Source: JACPNA01 sp964429715
GTDB lineage: Archaea; Nanobdellota; Nanobdellia; Woesearchaeales; GW2011-AR9
Assembly (NCBI GenBank): GCA_964429715.1
Contig: CAYSCV010000021.1
Span: forward strand, 1 to 17,401
Direction of reading: 5' to 3'
Length of the DNA: 17,401 bases
Positions 13,517 to 17,401 of this stretch are shown in pieces. The position numbers and the translations under genes were made by a program. The notes beneath the pieces were generated by a model. That model was not told the DNA's origin, did no database searches, and worked only from the letters and a program-made list of their open reading frames with translations. Each line of letters starts with the position of its first letter. The stretch's first letter is position 1.

Positions 13517-13602
13517 CCGGACTACACTACCAGGGCATTTTAGGATGAAAAAAGGGTGATGATTTAAAAACGTTTGGATTTTTTTTGTCTATATGTTTAG
13601 AG

Positions 13603-13815
13603 AACTTTGCAAAATAGGGATTTTGAGAAATTAATCCTATAAAGATGTCAAAATCACGGCTACAAGAAATAGAAAAACTATTCTATTTCTGTACTGAAAT
13701 GAGATAGTTTTCTCATTTCATGTATTGCAAAGGTTGCCGAAGGCAACTTCGGAACCGCAGTGACAGAATCTCTTAGAGAAGTTTGAGTAAAAAAGTCAAT
13801 TATTCAAACTTCTCT
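13603..13815 (+). ncRNA. Putative undescribed structured RNA (multi-hairpin element)
   Basis: This non-coding stretch folds as an ordered series on the plus strand. CTTTGCAA (13605-13612) pairs with TTGCAAAG (13725-13732) and closes a junction. Inside are hairpin H1 at 13614-13640 (ATAGG-g-ATT with AATCCTAT), H2 at 13665-13690 (AGAAATAG with CTATTTCT) and H3 at 13695-13720 (a perfect 10 bp, TGAAATGAGA with TCTCATTTCA). The H3 loop TAGTTT is fully complementary to AAACTA in the H2 loop, which would allow a kissing interaction. Next is H4 at 13732-13756 (GGTT, bulged G, CCGAAG-GCAA-CTTCGG, AACC), with a GNRA loop only on this strand. Last is H5, a perfect 12-bp stem (13775-13786 with 13804-13815). 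I find no RNase P, SRP or box C/D signature. The strand and ends are uncertain. Confidence 0.45.
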
Positions 13816-13992
13816 TTACACTACGAAAATCAAGCGAAGGATGGTACGTGAATCATAGTTGGTTGAAGATAGATTATATTTTCGTTTGCAGATTATTATG
13901 ATTGAAAATTTGCATGGTTTAGAGGTTTATAGGGGATCAATGAGGTGGGGATAGGTGCGAGTGGCGAGTTTTCGTTATTTGAGTTGAAATAA
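13816..13992. other. Non-coding remainder of the 456-nt gap, with two interleaved inverted repeats
   Basis: No gene is seen here. CGAAAAT (13824-13830) can pair with ATTTTCG (13878-13884), and AATCATA (13851-13857) with TATGATT (13897-13903), in a pseudoknot-like order; with 7 bp each this may be chance. The rest, up to the stop of the 449-aa gene, is G-rich on the plus strand without a T-run terminator. Confidence 0.25.
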
Positions 13993-15342
13993 TTATAATA
14001 ATGAGTGATATTTTAGAAAAGTGGTATTGCCTTTGTGTAATTCTTCTACATCAAACATGGTGCAATACATAGGATCAGCGGAGATGCAACTCTCTTGTTG
14101 TGGTAGGCCACCGTTTAAACCCCAGACGGCGTTATTATAGAGTTTAAGAATGGTGCTGGTGGCTTTAGCGGCAGGAGAGGTTTGGTCAAATATTTTAGTG
14201 TTTTTCAAATTTGAACTAACAACTCCTTTGATGAGTTGAGGGCCAAGAAAAGTCCCAGGAGCTATCATGGCTTCAACATAGTTAAAAATAATTTGCTTCA
14301 TGAGTTTTTTTCCATCTAGCGCTGTTTGATAATTTATTTGTTGAGCGAGATGTTTAGGAGAGCTAAATGTAATTGGTTCAAGTTGATACTCTTCACCATA
14401 TTTCTGAAGTAATTCGTAGACTGTTGCTTGTGTTTTTCCTTGGAAGAAATAGTTACCTTTGCTATTTTGAGGAAATGCAATGAGTAGCCAGTCTTTTTTT
14501 TTAGGATGAGGAATGGCAAAGGCAAGATTGGTATAGGTGGTATCGGCAAGAGTGCCGTTGGGGGTTGCGTACGCGATATCGTTAATCCCTTTTTGTTTCA
14601 TTTCGGGATTGTCTAATACTTCAAGTAAACGAAGAATACGATCAAGATATCTGCCTGAACTTTTGAGTTGGGCGAAGGGGGATTCGTTGGAAGGCTGAGG
14701 AGACAAGTAGAGCATTTTAGTTGGTTCTGAGGGGAGTTTGTAGGGTGTTTGTTGTGTGAATTGCCAAGTGGAGGCAACGACAAGGGTGTTGATGGTAGGA
14801 GTGGCATTCGCGCCATGAGTTGTGCTATCACCACCAGCGGTAAGACGATAATAAATGCTTTCTTCAAACCCGGAAAAAGCCATGGTTTTGGCCATGATTT
14901 GTAAGAGTTCGTCTGGTTGATTCGCAAGAGGATGAGAATTCATACGAGCTTGGTTAAATGAGTTGGCAGTTACTTGAGCACGACGTAGCCCTTGAGGTAT
15001 TACAAGGACTTTTCGTTCTAAGCCGTCGATTGCTTGTGTGCGAATTTCGCCAATGTCGCCAGTGATGAAGCGTAGACTGTAATCACGTCCACCAGAGAAG
15101 AATTGGCCGTCGAGGAGATGGCGAGCGTATTCAGCAACAAGAGGGAGAGTTTCTATATTGAAAGGATTTTGCAGGAGGTCTGTAAGGGGAGCTTGATTGA
15201 TGATATGTTCACGAATTTGTTCGCCAAGATTGCTTGGGAGGTATAATCCTATTAACGAATTTTGAGGATGGACATAGACAGCAGTGCCAAAGTTATGAGC
15301 GCGAGCGTGAGCAGCGATGAGGTCTTTTGGAGTTTGCATCAT
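13993..15342 (-). CDS. Hypothetical 449-aa protein (orphan)
   Basis: I do not recognise this family. The 449-aa product is soluble, with no signal peptide, membrane span or clear catalytic motif. Notable stretches are LDGQFFSGGRDYSLRFITGD (residues 97-116), an RLTAGGDSTTHGANATPT segment (near 166-183), HPKKKDWLLIAFPQ (near 278-291) and a Cys-containing tail, QQESCISADPMYCTMFD (near 414-430). The Gly/Thr-rich segments and the mid-protein QGKTQATVYELL suggest a globular enzyme or a virus- or defence-related protein, but this is speculation. It starts at tandem ATGs (15342, 15339) with a TATA-like TTTTAAACC at 15366-15374, so it is probably leaderless. It is divergent from the RimB-like gene across only 32 nt and ends next to the hairpin-rich non-coding region. 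Confidence 0.7.
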   Translation of the reverse strand: MMQTPKDLIAAHARAHNFGTAVYVHPQNSLIGLYLPSNLGEQIREHIINQAPLTDLLQNPFNIETLPLVAEYARHLLDGQFFSGGRDYSLRFITGDIGEIRTQAIDGLERKVLVIPQGLRRAQVTANSFNQARMNSHPLANQPDELLQIMAKTMAFSGFEESIYYRLTAGGDSTTHGANATPTINTLVVASTWQFTQQTPYKLPSEPTKMLYLSPQPSNESPFAQLKSSGRYLDRILRLLEVLDNPEMKQKGINDIAYATPNGTLADTTYTNLAFAIPHPKKKDWLLIAFPQNSKGNYFFQGKTQATVYELLQKYGEEYQLEPITFSSPKHLAQQINYQTALDGKKLMKQIIFNYVEAMIAPGTFLGPQLIKGVVSSNLKNTKIFDQTSPAAKATSTILKLYNNAVWGLNGGLPQQESCISADPMYCTMFDVEELHKGNTTFLKYHSLL

Positions 15343-15374
15343 TGGAAAATTATAAAATAAGAATTGGTTTAAAA
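15343..15374. promoter_or_regulatory. 32-nt divergent promoter between the 449-aa gene and the RimB-like gene
   Basis: On the plus strand TATAAAATAA (15351-15360) precedes the ATG at 15375. On the minus strand TTTTAAACC (15366-15374) precedes the ATG at 15342. Both TATA elements sit in the same 32 nt, so the two leaderless promoters face each other and polymerase binding at one would hinder the other. The plus-strand TATA is slightly closer to its ATG than ideal. Confidence 0.45.
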
Positions 15375-15806
15375 ATGTTTCTATTTGTGAGTGATACTTT
15401 TACAAATGATTTGGCAGAAACTCTTATAAAGCTCCAGAATAAGCTTAAACGCATGGAACAACGGCCAGTATTAGGTTTAATTGAGTCTGTATTGATTATA
15501 GGAAATAAAGGGTTACAGGAGAAAGTACTGGCACGTATAGATACGGGAGCAACGTCATCATCAATTGATGAGCGATTGGCGGAGAAGTTGGATTTGGGAC
15601 CGATGGTACGCTTGAAGTTGGTGAAGTCGGCATCAGGGAGTAAACGACGGCCGTTGATTAAAGTTAAAGTTAAAATTAATGGAAAAATAATGGAAGAAGA
15701 GTTTACGGTGGCAGATAGAACGCATATGACCTATCCATTATTAATCGGGCAGAATATTTTAAAAAAAGAGAAATTTTTAATTGATCCATTAAAGAGAGGA
15801 GAATAA
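15375..15806 (+). CDS. RimB-like retroviral-type aspartic protease (RimK-associated)
   Basis: A 143-aa single-domain pepsin/retropepsin-fold protein of the family annotated as ATP-dependent zinc protease or RimB. The active-site motif is ARIDTGATSSSI (53-64), with D56-T-G-A. The strand pattern KVKVKINGKIMEEEF and the C-terminal YPLLIGQNIL complete the fold. Members occur beside RimK-type ATP-grasp ligases, as here, where the ligase gene starts 1 nt after this stop. In bacteria RimB is reported to trim glutamate tails that RimK adds. The start is uncertain. ATG 15375 gives an amphipathic, coiled-coil-like N-terminus (8-28) ahead of the core. ATG 15453 (M27) would give only the core of 117 aa. 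The open frame back to 15327 overlaps the divergent gene and is rejected. Confidence 0.82.
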   Translation: MFLFVSDTFTNDLAETLIKLQNKLKRMEQRPVLGLIESVLIIGNKGLQEKVLARIDTGATSSSIDERLAEKLDLGPMVRLKLVKSASGSKRRPLIKVKVKINGKIMEEEFTVADRTHMTYPLLIGQNILKKEKFLIDPLKRGE

Positions 15807-15807
15807 G

Positions 15808-16902
15808 ATGAAAGTTGCATTGATTTCACAGGGAAGCAAGAGTTCACAGATGGTTGGCGACGCCCTCAAGAAATATTTTGATCAGGTTGATATGATTGAT
15901 TTGATGGAGATTGATGTGCGATTAGGAGAGGAGAATGGAATTTTTTACCAAAATAAGCCATTTGATGAGTATGATTGCGTGTATGTCAAAGGATCGTTTC
16001 GGTATGCACATCTTTTACAGTCAATCACTTCGTTATTAGAAGGAAACGTACCATATATCCCCTTGCCTACGGAAGCGTTTACGACAGTGCATAATAAATT
16101 ATTCACCCATTTAACATTGCAAAGACATAATATCCCGATGCCGAAAACATGGTTGTTTCCGACGGTAGAATTAGCAAAGCGATTATTGAAAAAAGCGAGA
16201 TATCCCGTTGTCATGAAGCTGCCGGAAGGAACACAAGGGAAAGGAGTGATGTTTGCAGATTCGTATAGTTCGGCGTCTTCGTTGTTAGATGCATTAGGAG
16301 CATTGAATCAGCCGTTTATTGTCCAAGAGTATGTAGAAACAGAAGGAACAGATATTCGAGTACTTGTGGTTGGAGATAAAGTTGTTGGAGCGATGAGACG
16401 ACGAGCACAAAAAGAGGAGAAACGATCGAATATTCATGCGGGCGGGAGTGGAGAGAAAATTGAATTGAAGCGAGAGATTGTGAATTTAGCATTAGATACA
16501 GCGAAAGCGTTGAAGGTTGATATTTGTGGTGTGGATATTTTAGAACATCCGTTGGGTTCAAAAGTGATTGAGGCGAATATCTCGCCGGGATTACAGGGAT
16601 TAAGTAAAGTTGTGGATGTTGATTTAGGAGATGAGATTGCACGATTTTTGTATGAGCAAACGGTTGCGGCGCTGGCAAAGCGTAAAGATGCGAAGGCAGT
16701 AGCATTATTGCAACAGATTGAGCTGGAGAAAGTTCGCAAAGAAGTGCCAGAGGAAGGAAAACCTGTGGTAAGCAAGATTAGTTTTCGCGGGGAGAGGATA
16801 TTATTGCCAGAATTTGTGACAAAAGGAAGCGGGTTTTCTGATCGTAAAGAGTATGTGATGCGCGTGCGCAAGGGAAAAGTGGAGATTGAGGAAGGAAAGT
16901 AG
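15808..16902 (+). CDS. RimK-family ATP-grasp ligase with C-terminal extension
   Basis: An ATP-grasp enzyme of the RimK/CofF/MptN group. It would form an amide bond between a carboxylate and an amino group (often glutamate) using ATP. The protein is 364 aa. The N-terminal domain spans about 1-88. The ATP-grasp domain spans about 95-285, with VVMKLPEGTQGKGV (134-147, K137), FIVQEYVETEGTDIR (170-184), the substrate-side MRRRA (196-200), VDICGVDILE (237-246) and the Mg-binding E255-x-N257 in VIEANISPG. RimK proteins are usually about 300 aa. Here about 75 extra residues follow a helix at 285-312 and end in a strand-rich segment, GERILLPEFV (328-337) plus YVMRVRKGKVEIEE, that recalls an AbrB-like hairpin. 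The gene is 1 nt downstream of the protease gene. The substrate cannot be read from sequence. Confidence 0.9.
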   Translation: MKVALISQGSKSSQMVGDALKKYFDQVDMIDLMEIDVRLGEENGIFYQNKPFDEYDCVYVKGSFRYAHLLQSITSLLEGNVPYIPLPTEAFTTVHNKLFTHLTLQRHNIPMPKTWLFPTVELAKRLLKKARYPVVMKLPEGTQGKGVMFADSYSSASSLLDALGALNQPFIVQEYVETEGTDIRVLVVGDKVVGAMRRRAQKEEKRSNIHAGGSGEKIELKREIVNLALDTAKALKVDICGVDILEHPLGSKVIEANISPGLQGLSKVVDVDLGDEIARFLYEQTVAALAKRKDAKAVALLQQIELEKVRKEVPEEGKPVVSKISFRGERILLPEFVTKGSGFSDRKEYVMRVRKGKVEIEEGK

Positions 16903-16925
16903 TTATTTTTTTTGATTAATTTTGA
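16903..16925 (+). terminator. T-run terminator after the RimK-like gene
   Basis: TTATTTTTTTTGATTAATTT follows the TAG directly, with a T8 tract at 16906-16913. This is a typical archaeal intrinsic terminator. Confidence 0.5.
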
Positions 16926-16940
16926 TTAAGAGAAAGATAA

Positions 16941-17084
16941 ATGAAAACAACACATTTTATTTGGAATATAATTATTACTCTTATTTTAGCCACTTTGAGT
17001 GCAGGATTTTTTTTTATTTTTGGTGGTCGAATGATTGCTCGTATGAAATTAAAAATTCTAAGAAAAATGATGTTTGAAAAGTAA
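16941..17084 (+). CDS. Small single-span membrane protein (47 aa)
   Basis: ATG at 16941 to TAA at 17082-17084 encodes 47 residues. Residues about 7-28 (WNIIITLILATLSAGFFFIF) form one membrane span, flanked by GGRMIARMKLKILRKMM, a strongly basic tail that should stay in the cytoplasm. The purine-rich AAGAGAAAG ends 4 nt upstream as a possible ribosome site. It lies 38 nt after the RimK-like gene and ends 2 nt from the facing DUF5652-like gene. No family is recognised. The clean topology and fit between neighbours support a real gene, but it is short. Confidence 0.5.
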   Translation: MKTTHFIWNIIITLILATLSAGFFFIFGGRMIARMKLKILRKMMFEK

Positions 17085-17086
17085 AA

Positions 17087-17350
17087 TTATCGTTTTCTCT
17101 TCCCGTTCTTTACAGATTTTGTCATAACGATATTTTGAGAAAGGCGTTTTGGTTTGAAACCAAGTAGGTAGACAAGAGGTAAGATGCCAACAGTGTTAAG
17201 AAGGAGGAGAGCAATAAACCAGCTTTTCTGTTGATATTTGGCGGCGTACCATAAAGCAAAGCCACGCCAGATGACATCCCAAACAATAATAGCACCGAGG
17301 ATGAGGATGAGCCATAATGGACGTTGGTAGAGCGTATATAAATCAATCAT
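17087..17350 (-). CDS. DUF5652-like small membrane protein
   Basis: An 87-aa protein with two membrane spans, about residues 12-34 (WLILILGAIIVWDVIWRGFAL) and 43-63 (KSWFIALLLLNTVGILPLVYL), and a basic C-terminal tail ending KNGKRKR. The pattern of W-D-hh-W-R, ALW-AA in the loop, then K-WF-hhLhhNT-GILP matches the DUF5652 family, common in DPANN archaea and candidate-phyla bacteria; the function is unknown. A TATA box at 17372-17381 is 26 nt upstream of the ATG at 17350, so the mRNA is leaderless and the start is well supported. It is convergent with the 47-aa gene. Confidence 0.78.
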   Translation of the reverse strand: MIDLYTLYQRPLWLILILGAIIVWDVIWRGFALWYAAKYQQKSWFIALLLLNTVGILPLVYLLGFKPKRLSQNIVMTKSVKNGKRKR

Positions 17351-17371
17351 AGAAAAGTTGTTTTAGAAGTG

Positions 17372-17381
17372 GTTTTTATAG
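17372..17381 (-). promoter_or_regulatory. TATA box for the DUF5652-like gene
   Basis: The minus strand reads CTATAAAAAC, centred about 26 nt before the ATG at 17350, consistent with leaderless transcription. Confidence 0.55.
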
Positions 17382-17401
17382 TTTGTGGTGGTTGAGAAGG
17401 G

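Larger units (their letters stand above)
13399..13536 (-). tRNA. tRNA-Glu(UUC) interrupted by two introns (D-loop and T-loop)
   Basis: The minus strand reads GCCCTGG (acceptor), TA, GTGT, then AGTCCGG. Further on it has an anticodon stem CTGCC/GGCAG around the loop CTTTCGA (anticodon TTC), a T-stem CCGGG/CCCGG, and CCAGGGT-A. Two insertions break this. Removing 13498-13516 (19 nt) and 13413-13456 (44 nt) leaves a 75-nt cloverleaf close to known archaeal tRNA-Glu, with T-loop TTCAAAT restored. Both insertions fit bulge-helix-bulge logic. For intron 1, exon GTCC pairs with intron GGAC, with bulges GGA and AAA. For intron 2, exon TTCA pairs with intron TGAA, with bulges AAT and TGT. CCA is not encoded. 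The first acceptor pair is G1-U72, a wobble. TTTAAAT near 13562-13570 is a possible TATA box. Confidence 0.88.

Noticed and set aside
13603..13815. RNase P RNA, SRP RNA, or box H/ACA or C/D guide RNA for the hairpin region
   Set aside because: The conserved RNase P (GAGGAAAGUC-type) and SRP helix 8 motifs are absent. ACA follows the last stem, but that stem has no pseudouridylation pocket, and no C/D box pair was found.
13399..13992. Integrated element next to the tRNA gene
   Set aside because: No integrase gene and no repeat of the tRNA 3' end were seen within the window; a site outside the window cannot be excluded.
15327..15374. Upstream extension of the RimB-like protease from a TTG at 15327
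   Set aside because: It would overlap the start of the divergent 449-aa gene and run through both TATA elements; the ATG at 15375 or 15453 is more plausible.
16316..16705. 129- and 145-codon open frames antisense to the RimK-like gene
   Set aside because: They lie entirely within a well-supported ATP-grasp gene and read as low-complexity Ser/Leu/Pro strings.

Overview
The window looks archaeal and most resembles a small-genome DPANN lineage (Woesearchaeota/Pacearchaeota-like). That placement is an inference. The supporting signs are GatD, a subunit of the archaea-only GatDE amidotransferase; a tRNA gene with two introns that fit archaeal bulge-helix-bulge (BHB) splice sites; TATA boxes about 26 nt upstream of many start codons, as expected for leaderless mRNAs; GGTGA-type Shine-Dalgarno sites inside operons; AT-rich DNA; very tight spacing; and a DUF5652-like small membrane protein.

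Region 1 (1-5436). The 3' tip of an unknown gene is followed by a double-HIT protein whose two active sites both look degenerate. Converging on it is a minus-strand run: ahcY, mtnP, apt, a PfkB-type adenosine kinase and a YdjM-like membrane protein. The first four together recycle the adenine moiety of both SAM by-products: SAH goes to adenosine and then AMP, and MTA goes to adenine and then AMP. AhcY is of the long bacterial/eukaryotic type.

Region 2 (5437-8447), plus strand. It holds gatD, a secreted cysteine-rich small protein, an 80-aa orphan under a palindromic operator/TATA, and a 3-methyladenine DNA glycosylase. After these lies a 288-nt stretch with a possible decayed small gene.

Region 3 (8416-10667). 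A two-gene nucleotidyltransferase/HEPN (MNT/HEPN toxin-antitoxin type) operon has a palindrome at its promoter. It overlaps tail to tail with selU, the tRNA 2-selenouridine synthase, whose known targets include tRNA-Glu(UUC).

Region 4 (10683-15342), minus strand. These are poorly known genes: a receiver-like domain without its phosphorylation residues, a ParB-like domain protein, a NYN-domain nuclease, an orphan, a lone GHKL ATPase and a 449-aa orphan. Embedded here is tRNA-Glu(UUC) with introns in the D-loop and T-loop. Next to the tRNA is about 210 nt of ordered hairpins that look like an undescribed structured RNA (closing stem, three hairpins with complementary loops, a GNRA-capped hairpin and a 12-bp stem).

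Region 5 (15343-17401). A RimB-like aspartic protease and a RimK-like ATP-grasp ligase with a C-terminal extension form an operon. It is followed by a 47-aa single-span membrane protein and, on the opposite strand, the DUF5652-like protein. No CRISPR array, insertion sequence or rRNA was seen.
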